DNA from: Lachnoclostridium sp. UBA3320 | GTDB lineage: Bacteria > Bacillota > Clostridia > Lachnospirales > Lachnospiraceae | Length of the DNA stretch: 7,317 nucleotides | Direction: 5' to 3' | NCBI GenBank assembly: GCA_002361175.1 | Contig: DESG01000139.1 | Location: 1-7,317 of the forward strand | In this document: positions 1 to 6,553 of the stretch, in pieces | Layout of the letters: every line of letters begins with the position of its first letter | Numbering within the stretch: position 1 is the stretch's first letter | Notes under the pieces: model-generated | Told to the model about the DNA's origin: nothing | Databases searched by the model: none | The model's input: the letters and a program-made list of their open reading frames with translations, nothing else | Program-made: the position numbers and the translations under genes

Positions 1-15
1 ATAATAATATCTGAA

Positions 16-44
16 TTGACAATGTAAAGTTTTATGTGTAATTT
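16..44 (+). promoter_or_regulatory. Candidate sigma-A promoter for the RND permease gene
   Basis: A perfect TTGACA -35 hexamer lies at 16-21. After a 17-base spacer, TAATTT at 39-44 is a weak -10 match (3 of 6 to TATAAT). This would start transcription near base 50 and leave a leader of about 55 bases. The perfect -35 and ideal spacing support it. The poor -10 is a weakness and could mean that an activator is needed, or that the true promoter lies upstream of the window. Confidence 0.4.
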
Positions 45-68
45 ATGAATGTAACAAATTAATAATAG

Positions 69-89
69 TTTGTGTACACAAAAGTACAC
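69..89. promoter_or_regulatory. Operator-like palindrome and direct repeat before the RND gene
   Basis: Bases 69-82 read TTTGTGTACACAAA, a perfect 14-bp palindrome (7+7, no spacer). Its GTACAC core (74-79) recurs at 84-89, exactly 10 bp later, which is one helical turn. The element sits between the candidate promoter and the ribosome binding site at 96. That is where a repressor such as a TetR- or MarR-type efflux regulator would commonly act. The symmetry and repeat are seen directly. Protein binding is inference, and no regulator gene is visible in the window. Confidence 0.4.
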
Positions 90-95
90 TGGAAT

Positions 96-102
96 GGAGA
101 GG
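96..102 (+). promoter_or_regulatory. Ribosome binding site that fixes the RND start at 106
   Basis: GGAGAGG at 96-102 places a GGAG core six bases before ATG 106. The reading frame stays open upstream to a TTG at 70 and an ATG at 94. The TTG lies inside the palindrome with no purine-rich site before it, and ATG 94 overlaps the ribosome binding site itself. ATG 106 also gives the normal short cytoplasmic N-terminus before TM1 (MSKFSVKKPF...). Confidence 0.75.
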
Positions 103-105
103 ATT

Positions 106-3100
106 ATGTCAAAATTTAGTGTAAAAAAACCATTCGTAGTACTTGTGGTAGTTATTATGGTACTTGTGCTGGGAATAGTTAGTTTTACAAGAATGTCAAC
201 AGATTTTTTACCTCATATGAATCTGCCATACATGATGGTCATAACCACATATCCAGGGGCATCTCCTGAAAAGGTACAAAAAGATGTTACAGAACTTGTG
301 GAAAGTGGTACAGGCACAGTTAATGGGGTAAAAAATGTAATGAGCCAGTCAATGGAAAATGCAAGCTTAGTTACATTGGAATTTGAAGACGATACAGACA
401 TGGATGCTGCGATGGTTAAGGTATCTTCTGCAGTAAATCAGCTTGAACTGCCAGATACTGCTGGCAATCCTATGATTATGGAAATATCAGCGGATATGAT
501 GTCTACAATGATTACTAGTGTTGACTACAAAGGAAAAGACAGAATTGAACTTTCCAAGTTTGTAGATGACGTAGTAATCCCAGAAATTCAGAGACAGGAC
601 GGTGTTGCGAATGTAACAGAATCAGGAAGTGTTGTAAAGTCTATAGAAGTTGTTCTTAATCAGGAAAAGATTGATGATATTAATCAGGAAATACTTGCTA
701 AGACAGACAAAACACTTGCTAAGGCAAAAAAAGAGATTGATGACGCAAGAAAAAAGCTTGATGATGGCAAAAAAGAACTTGAAGAACAAAAAAACACTCT
801 TAAGGAGCAGCAGGAACAGCAATCAGCAGAGCTTGCAAAATTTAGCAAGATGATGAATGAGGCTATTGCTACAAAGACTGCATATACCTCACAACTTACA
901 AGTCTTAAAGCAAGCCAGACTGCACTTAAAACTGAGAAAAAAGCTTATAAAGACAATGGTGTGATTGAATCATATAATCAGATGAATAATGCTATAAATG
1001 CTTTAAGAGATGCTTTTTCAGAAGGTAACGCTGGCTATCAGGCAATATATGATGCTGCATATAAGCAAATTATTGTTGCAATGGCACAGGGTATAGTATC
1101 AGCAGCAGGTCTTGATATTGAGATAACAGAAGATAATGTAGACCAGTATATGGAACAATATATGGATCAGCTTGGCACAGTTGCTGATGGTTACATAAAA
1201 CAGGCAGAGGAACAGGCAAAAGATGTAGCTGATACACAATCTATGGCACAACTGGCATCACTGCCGATTGATGTTAAAGATGCTATAGATAACCCAGATA
1301 AATTAAAAGCTTTAAAAAGTGTGATGGAAACACAGGGACAAGAAGAGGCAGCTAAAAATCTTACTAAGAAAAATCTTTCAACACTGTATGATATTGTTGA
1401 AGTAAGAATACCACAAATTGATGTTGCACTTAGCAATTTAAAAACTGAAATTGCTGCTGCAAAGGCAATAGTAGGGCAAGTTACAAAGTCTATTGCAGAA
1501 GCAGAAGACAGATACGAACAAGTTGAATCTGGAAAGATTACAGCAGCTGCAGCTTTTGGCTCTGCTAATGCACAGATATCAAGTGCAGAGTCAGCACTTA
1601 AAAATAGTGAAAATGAATTAAAAAGTGCACAGAAATCATTTAAAGAATCAAAGAAACAGGCACTTGAAAGTGCAAATCTTGATGCACTGCTTACTATGGA
1701 GCAGCTTTCAAATATACTTACTGCTGAAAACTTTTCTATGCCAGCAGGATATATCAGTGAAGATGAGACACAGTACCTTATAAAAGTTGGAGATGAGTAC
1801 AACAGTATTGATGAGATGAAAAATGCTGTTTTATGTAATATTGATGATATTGGAGATGTAAAACTTTCTGATGTTGCAGATATTAATATTGTTGATAATT
1901 CAGCTGATTCATATGGTAAAGTCAATGACAATGACGCTATACTTTTAAGTATTTCCAAATCAAGTACAGCAGGAACATCTGATGTATCTAATGGATGTAA
2001 CGATGCATTTAAAAAGCTTGAAGAGGAGAATGAGGGATTAAGGTTTACAAACCTTATGGACCAAGGTGACTATATAAAGCTTATTGTAGATTCAGTTTTG
2101 TCAAACCTTTTATGGGGTGCACTGCTTGCTATAATTGTATTGTTAATCTTCCTTAAAGATGTGCGTCCTACAATAGTTGTTGCATTTAGTATACCTCTCA
2201 GTGTATTATTTGCAGTTGTGCTTATGTATTTTACAAATATTACATTAAATATTATTTCGCTGTCAGGTCTTGCGCTTGGTGTTGGTATGCTTGTAGATAA
2301 CTCAATTGTAGTTGTGGAAAATATATACAGACTTAGAAGCAAAGGTGTACCAGCCGCACGTGCTGCTGTAATGGGTGCAAACCAAGTAGCAGGAGCTATT
2401 TTTTCATCAACGCTTACTACAATCTGTGTATTCTTTCCTATTGTATTTACAGATGGAATTACAAGACAGATAATGCAAGATATGTGTTTAACTATAGCAT
2501 ACAGTTTATCAGCAAGTCTTATAGTTGCGCTTACAGTTGTGCCAAGTATGGGTTCTACTCTTCTAAAAAAAGCAGACACCAAAAAGCATCATTTGTTTGA
2601 TGCATTGGTAAATGCTTATGAAAAAGCAGCACATTTCTGTTTACGATTTAAAATAATACCTATTTTTATTGCTGTAGGATTACTTGCTTTTTCAATAAAT
2701 AAAGTTCTTCAGATGGGTATAGTATTTGTTCCTGATATGGGAAGTGAACAGATGTCTTTTTCATTTACTGCGCCTGATGACACTTCTAAAGAAGAAGATT
2801 ATAAACTTTCAGATGATATAGCTTCTGAAATTCTTAAAATAGAAGGAGTAGATACTATTGGTACAATGCTTAGCAGTGCAACATCTGTTATGGGCTCTGT
2901 AAGTTCAGATACAAAATCATATTCTGCAATGATACTTCTTGATGAAGAGTATGCTAATAAAAATAAAGAGATTGCAGCAGAGATTGAAAAGATATTAGAG
3001 AGCAAAAAGCTTGAAGATTATTCTGTATCAGAGTCTAATATGGATATGTCAAGTATGATGGGAAGTGGACTTGAAGTTGATATATATGGAAAAGATACAG

Positions 3101-4206
3101 ACAAACTTCTAGAAATTAGTGAAGATGTTAAAGAGCTGGTTGGAAGTATAGAAGGCTTTGAAGAGATTACAAATGAACAAGAAGATGCAGACAAAGAGCT
3201 GGTTGTGCAAGTTAATAAGAAAAAAGCTATGAGATTGGGATTAACTGTTGCGCAAGTATATGCAGAACTTTCTGCAGGGCTTTCAACAGATAAAGACTCT
3301 ACAACAATTACAGTTGATGAAGAGGATTATGATGTAAAGATAATTGATGAGAGAGAAGAACTTACTACCAAAAATATAATGGACTATAAGTTTGAAACTA
3401 CAAAGACTAACGATAAAGGTGAAACTAAAACGAAAAAACATAAACTAAAAGAATTTGCAGAATTAAAAGAAGGTACATCAATCGCAGCAATAAGAAGAGA
3501 AAATTTGGTAAATTATATAGCAGTAACTGCAGCAGCAAAAGAAGGTTACAATACAACACTTTTAAGTAGAGAAGTAGAAAAGCTTGTTGATGAATATGAT
3601 ATACCAGATGGATATGAAATAAAGATTGCAGGCGAAAGTGAGACAAACAATGAGATGGTAAAAAGTATGCTTACAATGATAGGGCTTGCTGTTATATTTA
3701 TCTATCTTATAATGGTAGCACAGTTTGCAAGTCTTTTGTCACCATTTATAATACTGCTTACAATTCCTCTTGCATTTACTGGAGGACTTATAGCTCTTAT
3801 TATAACAGGAGAAGAAATTTCAGTAATGGCACTTATGGGCTTTTTAGTGCTTTCAGGTGTAGTAGTTAATAATGGTATTGTTTTTGTAGATTATACTAAT
3901 AAATTGCGACTAGATGGCATGGAAAAGAGAGAGGCACTTATAGAAACAGGAAAAACACGTATGCGTCCTATTATGATGACTGCACTTACAACGATACTTG
4001 CAATGTCAGTAATGGCATTAAGTCAGGACAGTACAGCTGCTATGAGCAGAGGTATGGCTATTGTAATAATTGGTGGTCTTATATATGCAACATTTATGAC
4101 ACTGTTTATAGTACCTGCTTTATATGATATACTGTACAGAAAGAAATTAAAGAAAATAGACCTTGGTGACGAGGACACATTAAATGAAGTAGACGATATT
4201 ATATAA
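106..4206 (+). CDS. RND-family (HAE1/AcrB-like) efflux permease with large coiled-coil insertion
   Basis: This is a secondary-active membrane exporter of the resistance-nodulation-division superfamily, 1366 aa from ATG 106. AcrB-type members are usually about 1030-1070 aa. Two RND repeats are visible. TM1 is at about residues 8-28, followed by a porter domain beginning STDFLPHMNLPYM. TM2-TM6 fall at about 666-830, TM7 at about 850-870, a second porter domain follows, and TM8-TM12 fall at about 1185-1355. The TM4 motif is GMLVDNSIVVVENI (Asp731-Asn732), where AcrB has an Asp-Asp pair. The TM10 motif is GVVVNNGIVFVDY (Asn1255 where AcrB has Lys940). The TM11 Arg and Thr of RMRPIMMT (Arg1285) are kept. 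About 340 extra residues (about 188-526) form an Ala/Lys/Glu/Gln-rich helical insertion. The gene stands alone before a terminator, with no downstream membrane-fusion adaptor. Export of drugs, lipids or peptides is possible, and the substrate cannot be told from sequence. The family assignment is very secure. Confidence 0.95.
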   Translation: MSKFSVKKPFVVLVVVIMVLVLGIVSFTRMSTDFLPHMNLPYMMVITTYPGASPEKVQKDVTELVESGTGTVNGVKNVMSQSMENASLVTLEFEDDTDMDAAMVKVSSAVNQLELPDTAGNPMIMEISADMMSTMITSVDYKGKDRIELSKFVDDVVIPEIQRQDGVANVTESGSVVKSIEVVLNQEKIDDINQEILAKTDKTLAKAKKEIDDARKKLDDGKKELEEQKNTLKEQQEQQSAELAKFSKMMNEAIATKTAYTSQLTSLKASQTALKTEKKAYKDNGVIESYNQMNNAINALRDAFSEGNAGYQAIYDAAYKQIIVAMAQGIVSAAGLDIEITEDNVDQYMEQYMDQLGTVADGYIKQAEEQAKDVADTQSMAQLASLPIDVKDAIDNPDKLKALKSVMETQGQEEAAKNLTKKNLSTLYDIVEVRIPQIDVALSNLKTEIAAAKAIVGQVTKSIAEAEDRYEQVESGKITAAAAFGSANAQISSAESALKNSENELKSAQKSFKESKKQALESANLDALLTMEQLSNILTAENFSMPAGYISEDETQYLIKVGDEYNSIDEMKNAVLCNIDDIGDVKLSDVADINIVDNSADSYGKVNDNDAILLSISKSSTAGTSDVSNGCNDAFKKLEEENEGLRFTNLMDQGDYIKLIVDSVLSNLLWGALLAIIVLLIFLKDVRPTIVVAFSIPLSVLFAVVLMYFTNITLNIISLSGLALGVGMLVDNSIVVVENIYRLRSKGVPAARAAVMGANQVAGAIFSSTLTTICVFFPIVFTDGITRQIMQDMCLTIAYSLSASLIVALTVVPSMGSTLLKKADTKKHHLFDALVNAYEKAAHFCLRFKIIPIFIAVGLLAFSINKVLQMGIVFVPDMGSEQMSFSFTAPDDTSKEEDYKLSDDIASEILKIEGVDTIGTMLSSATSVMGSVSSDTKSYSAMILLDEEYANKNKEIAAEIEKILESKKLEDYSVSESNMDMSSMMGSGLEVDIYGKDTDKLLEISEDVKELVGSIEGFEEITNEQEDADKELVVQVNKKKAMRLGLTVAQVYAELSAGLSTDKDSTTITVDEEDYDVKIIDEREELTTKNIMDYKFETTKTNDKGETKTKKHKLKEFAELKEGTSIAAIRRENLVNYIAVTAAAKEGYNTTLLSREVEKLVDEYDIPDGYEIKIAGESETNNEMVKSMLTMIGLAVIFIYLIMVAQFASLLSPFIILLTIPLAFTGGLIALIITGEEISVMALMGFLVLSGVVVNNGIVFVDYTNKLRLDGMEKREALIETGKTRMRPIMMTALTTILAMSVMALSQDSTAAMSRGMAIVIIGGLIYATFMTLFIVPALYDILYRKKLKKIDLGDEDTLNEVDDII
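667..1683 (+). other. Coiled-coil hairpin insertion within the RND permease (residues ~188-526)
   Basis: The first porter domain runs normally to GSVVKSIEVVLNQEKI, which matches the AcrB strand ending at its NPNEL segment. It resumes at LLTMEQLSNILTAENF, the helix that in AcrB begins the docking subdomain. Between them, about residues 197-280 form a long charged helix with heptad-like Leu/Ala spacing (ARKKLDDGKKELEEQK). A middle part, about 281-430, is less charged and contains shorter helices. A second long helix at about 430-526 is rich in Ala, Ser and Lys. Two long helices flanking a middle segment suggest an antiparallel hairpin with a tip domain outside the membrane. The boundaries are by eye and good to roughly 10 residues. 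Confidence 0.75.
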
Positions 4207-4219
4207 TTTATACATTATC

Positions 4220-4262
4220 AGAGACTGTATATATTTTTAAAAGTGTATATAGTCTCTTTTTT
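4220..4262 (+). terminator. Rho-independent terminator after the RND gene
   Basis: A 14-bp stem pairs 4220-4233 (AGAGACTGTATATA) with 4244-4257 (TGTATATAGTCTCT), including two G-T wobbles, around a 10-base loop. The run of six T (4257-4262) starts at the last stem base. It begins 14 bases after the RND stop codon and separates that gene from the sporulation operon. Confidence 0.88.
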
Positions 4263-4269
4263 ATTGCAA

Positions 4270-4298
4270 GAATATTATTATTAAAAATCGGAAAACTA
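4270..4298 (+). promoter_or_regulatory. Weak candidate sigma-G (forespore) promoter for spoVAD-spoVAE
   Basis: GAATA at 4270-4274 fits the sigma-G -35 pattern GnATR. After 17 bases, AAAACTA at 4292-4298 partly fits the -10 pattern CATnnTA (three of five fixed positions). spoVA operons are classically transcribed by sigma-G in the forespore. The terminator just upstream means this operon needs its own promoter in 4263-4337. The location is therefore well motivated, but the match itself is weak in such AT-rich DNA. CATAATG at 4301 is another -10-like string, without a well-placed -35. Confidence 0.25.
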
Positions 4299-4337
4299 AT
4301 CATAATGATATTGATTGATGCAAAAGTGAGGTAGATT

Positions 4338-5411
4338 ATGACAGAAAATAAACAGTTAGGCAAACAAAGTATAAAATTTGCTCATCCACCATTTATACGT
4401 GGGGCGGCATCGGTGGTAGGCATAAAGGAGTCACAAGGCCCTTATGGCAAATATTTTGATGAAGTAGAGCAAGACCCGATGGCAGGAGGAGACAGTTGGG
4501 AGGATGCAGAGGGAAAATTACAAGAAAGGGCTGCTGAGCTTGCAATAAAAAAGGCAGAATGTAAGACAGAAGATATGAGATATGTCGTGGCAGGTGATTT
4601 GCTTGGACAGCTTATGGCTTCTTCTTTTGGACTTATGAAGCTTGAAAGACCATTGTTTGGAGTATATGGTGCATGTTCTACAATGGGTGAGTCACTTGCC
4701 ATCGCATCTATGATAACAGAAGGAGGGTTTGCAAACAATGTGCTTGCAATTACTTCTAGTCATTTTGGGAGTGCTGAAAAACAGTTTAGATTTCCACTTG
4801 GATATGCTAATCAGCGCAACAAATCAGCGACATGGACTGTTACAGGAAGCGGTGCTGTAGTTGTTTCAGCAGCAAGTGATATTAAGACAGAAAGTGGTCC
4901 AGGTTACAGCATTCCTAATAAAGTGCTTGAGGAAAAAAACAAAGTGCATGTAGTTGGAATTACAACTGGCAAGATTGTTGACTATGGCATAAAGGACAGC
5001 ATGAATATGGGTGCATGTATGGCTCCTGCGGCAGCAGATGCCATAGTACAGCATTTTATTGATTTTGGACACAATCCTGGACAGTATGATAAAATTATCA
5101 CAGGAGATTTAGGACTTGTGGGCAAAGATATACTGATTGATATTATAAGAGCAAAAGGATATGATATATCAGAAAACTATATGGACTGTGGAATTGAAAT
5201 ATATGGAGATGAACAAAATGTGCAATCTGGCGGCAGTGGTTGTGGCTGCAGTGCAGTTATGCTTACAGGATATATTTTAAAAATGCTTGAGAGTATGGAA
5301 TGGAAAAGAGTTCTTTTTGTGCCAACAGGTGCGCTTTTATCTCAAGTAAGTTTTAATGAAGGAAATAGTGTACCAGGAATTGCACATGCTGTATTGCTTG
5401 AGAGAAGATAA
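4338..5411 (+). CDS. spoVAD: Stage V sporulation protein AD
   Basis: SpoVAD is a soluble, thiolase/FabH-fold component of the SpoVA complex at the spore inner membrane. In Bacillus it binds dipicolinic acid and is needed for its uptake into the forespore. This copy is 357 aa, slightly longer than the usual ~340. Family hallmarks are seen: N-terminal GKQSIKFAHPPFIRGAASVVG, YGACSTMGES with Cys113 at the position of the FabH nucleophile, HFGSAEKQFRFPLGYANQR, GDLGLVGKDIL, and the C-terminal GGSGCGCSAVML glycine loop. The FabH catalytic His and Asn positions seem to be replaced by the GDLG and GGSGCGC segments, which fits a binding rather than a catalytic role. ATG 4338 has GAGG at 4328-4331 with six-base spacing. 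It is followed by spoVAE after 22 bases, so the two form an operon. No spoVAC precedes it. Confidence 0.95.
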   Translation: MTENKQLGKQSIKFAHPPFIRGAASVVGIKESQGPYGKYFDEVEQDPMAGGDSWEDAEGKLQERAAELAIKKAECKTEDMRYVVAGDLLGQLMASSFGLMKLERPLFGVYGACSTMGESLAIASMITEGGFANNVLAITSSHFGSAEKQFRFPLGYANQRNKSATWTVTGSGAVVVSAASDIKTESGPGYSIPNKVLEEKNKVHVVGITTGKIVDYGIKDSMNMGACMAPAAADAIVQHFIDFGHNPGQYDKIITGDLGLVGKDILIDIIRAKGYDISENYMDCGIEIYGDEQNVQSGGSGCGCSAVMLTGYILKMLESMEWKRVLFVPTGALLSQVSFNEGNSVPGIAHAVLLERR

Positions 5412-5433
5412 AACGGAAAGGAGAATTTGACAT

Positions 5434-5790
5434 ATGAATTATCTGTTATCTTTTGTTGTGGGTGGAGCTATCTGTGTTGTTGTACAAATACTTATGGATA
5501 ATACAAAACTTCTGCCTGGCAGAATAATGGTAATATTAGTTTGTACAGGAGCTTTGCTTGGAGCATTAGGAATTTATGAACCTTTTGAAAAATGGGCGGC
5601 AAGTGGTGCAACTGTACCTTTGCTTGGATTTGGAAATACACTTTTTAAAGGCGTAAAAGATGCTATTGATAAAGAAGGATTTATTGGTCTTTACAAAGGA
5701 GGATTTACAGCAAGTGCAGTAGGAATTTCTACAGCACTTTTATGGGGATATATTGCATCGCTAATATTTAAACCAAAAATGAAAGGATAA
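5434..5790 (+). CDS. spoVAE: Stage V sporulation protein AE (SpoVAEb type)
   Basis: This small integral membrane protein of the SpoVA Ca-dipicolinate channel is 118 aa, the normal size for the SpoVAE/SpoVAEb family. Hydrophobic segments lie at about residues 3-22, 30-48 and 93-113. Between them is a less hydrophobic stretch with the family-typical ATVPLLGFGNTLFKGV and a Gly-rich GLYKGGFTASAVG. The conserved early motif MDNTKLLPGRIMV is present. The ribosome binding site AAAGGAG (5417-5423) lies 10 bases before ATG 5434, and only 22 bases separate it from the spoVAD stop, so it is presumably co-transcribed with spoVAD in the forespore. No further spoVA gene follows. The C-terminus is a short basic tail (FKPKMKG). 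Confidence 0.93.
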   Translation: MNYLLSFVVGGAICVVVQILMDNTKLLPGRIMVILVCTGALLGALGIYEPFEKWAASGATVPLLGFGNTLFKGVKDAIDKEGFIGLYKGGFTASAVGISTALLWGYIASLIFKPKMKG

Positions 5791-5845
5791 AAAATAAAGA
5801 CTATAAAAATATCTTGGAAATATAGAAAATTTATTTAAAAAATTT

Positions 5846-5869
5846 GTAAAAATTACTTGTAATTTTTGT
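5846..5869 (+). terminator. Weak A-T hairpin downstream of spoVAE
   Basis: AAAAATTA (5848-5855) pairs with TAATTTTT (5860-5867) around a CTTG loop, extendable by two G-T wobbles to 5846-5869. The stem contains only A-T pairs, so it would be a poor terminator, and no long T-run follows the 3' arm. A second small hairpin, AAAAGT/ACTTTT, lies at 5872-5888. The rest of 5791-5955 is very AT-rich and holds no convincing promoter, RNA gene or reading frame. The start of the next gene's transcript must lie here, or else that gene is read through from spoVAE. Confidence 0.25.
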
Positions 5870-5938
5870 AAAAAAGTTATAGACTTTTCTTGTATATAAA
5901 AATTGGGTTAATAGTGAGCCTTCAGTTAAAAAAACAAG

Positions 5939-5944
5939 AAAGGA
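5939..5944 (+). promoter_or_regulatory. Ribosome binding site that fixes the small-protein start at 5956
   Basis: AAAGGA at 5939-5944 lies 11 bases before ATG 5956. The frame is open further upstream, to an initiator-like TTG at 5890, but that stretch translates as an unrelated hydrophobic leader (MYIKIGLIVSLQL) and has no purine-rich site ahead of it. ATG 5956 gives MASSKKK, consistent with the charged tail that follows. Confidence 0.65.
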
Positions 5945-5955
5945 ATGACAAAAAA

Positions 5956-6501
5956 ATGGCTAGTAGTAAAAAGAAAATTGCGGAAGCAGAAACAACAAAA
6001 ACTGCAAAAGATTCTGCAAAAATTGATGAAACTGATATCAAGAAAGAAACTGTAAAAGTTTCCAAAGATGCAACTAAAGAAGAAACAGAAGAAAAAGATA
6101 CATCTATAGAAAATAATGAAGATGATGTTAAAACTTCTGAAGAAGTTATTTCCGAAACTGCATCAGAAGAAAGCAACACTACAACGGAAGCTCCACGTAC
6201 AAAGAGAAAGTACACCAAAAGAACTTCTAAAACAACTGACAGCCAAACAACTGATAAAACTTCTTCAAAGAAAAGCAAAAAAGATGTTAAACCAGTTGAA
6301 AATGTTGAGGAAGTATATATTGAATTTAGTGATGAAAAAATATTTGCAGGAGAAGTTACTGACAGAATTAAACAGGCTTATAAAAATGAAGGACACAGAA
6401 TTTCCTCTATAAAGAGTCTTAAGGTATATATGAATCTTGATGAGAGAAAAGCTTATTATGTAATAAATGATAAACCTGAAGGCAAATATGTTGAGTTCTA
6501 A
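5956..6501 (+). CDS. Small protein with charged low-complexity tail and DUF6465-like C-terminal domain
   Basis: This is a 181-aa protein of unknown function. Residues 1 to about 115 are low-complexity, dominated by Lys, Glu, Thr, Ser, Asp and Ala, with almost no aromatic or bulky hydrophobic residues, so this part is probably disordered. Within it, acidic stretches (about 45-75) give way to a basic patch at 80-89 (PRTKRKYTKR) followed by a Lys/Ser/Thr run, the sort of composition seen in nucleic-acid-binding tails. Residues 118-181 look ordered, with alternating strands and one helix: VYIEF, a helix ending in YKNEGHR, then SLKVYMNLDERKAYYVIND. From memory this end resembles a small Lachnospiraceae domain catalogued as DUF6465; that assignment is recollection, not a search. 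There is no signal peptide or membrane segment. It has its own strong terminator downstream. No function is proposed. Confidence 0.8.
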   Translation: MASSKKKIAEAETTKTAKDSAKIDETDIKKETVKVSKDATKEETEEKDTSIENNEDDVKTSEEVISETASEESNTTTEAPRTKRKYTKRTSKTTDSQTTDKTSSKKSKKDVKPVENVEEVYIEFSDEKIFAGEVTDRIKQAYKNEGHRISSIKSLKVYMNLDERKAYYVINDKPEGKYVEF

Positions 6502-6524
6502 ATTTTATCTAAACACAATTTTTT

Positions 6525-6553
6525 CTGGAGGCAATTTTTGCCTCCAGTTTTTT
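6525..6553 (+). terminator. Strong rho-independent terminator between convergent genes
   Basis: CTGGAGGCAA (6525-6534) pairs perfectly with TTGCCTCCAG (6538-6547) around a three-base TTT loop, and six T follow (6548-6553). It lies 24 bases after the upstream stop codon. Read on the minus strand the hairpin is followed by A residues, so it should act only for the plus-strand gene. The stop codon of the convergent sulfotransferase-like gene (6552-6554) overlaps the T-tract. Confidence 0.92.

Noticed and set aside
70..105. TTG at 70 or ATG at 94 as the RND start
   Set aside because: TTG 70 lies within the palindrome with no ribosome binding site ahead, and ATG 94 overlaps the GGAGAGG site that clearly serves ATG 106.
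1191..1958. 255-codon open frame on the minus strand inside the RND gene
   Set aside because: It is antisense to the Ala/Ser/Lys-rich coiled-coil region, gives a Ser/Ala-rich translation with no recognisable domain, and lacks a clear ribosome binding site. It is a shadow of the real gene.
2070..2582. 170-codon minus-strand open frame inside the RND gene
   Set aside because: It is opposite the TM2-TM6 region; its composition mirrors that hydrophobic coding sequence and shows no family motif.
3031..3075. Met-rich stretch (NMDMSSMMGSG) as a possible copper/silver relay as in CusA
   Set aside because: The TM4 and TM10 motifs are of the HAE1 drug-efflux type, not the heavy-metal type, and this linker in HAE1 relatives is often Met/Ser/Gly-rich. 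The Met residues alone do not support metal transport.
5791..5955. Possible small RNA or riboswitch between spoVAE and the small-protein gene
   Set aside because: Only short A-T hairpins are present, with no GC-containing paired structure or known aptamer core. AT-rich intergenic DNA makes such hairpins by chance.
6116..6412. Plus-strand open frame overlapping the small-protein gene
   Set aside because: It is a Leu/Lys-rich frame-shifted reading of the low-complexity tail, without its own ribosome binding site.
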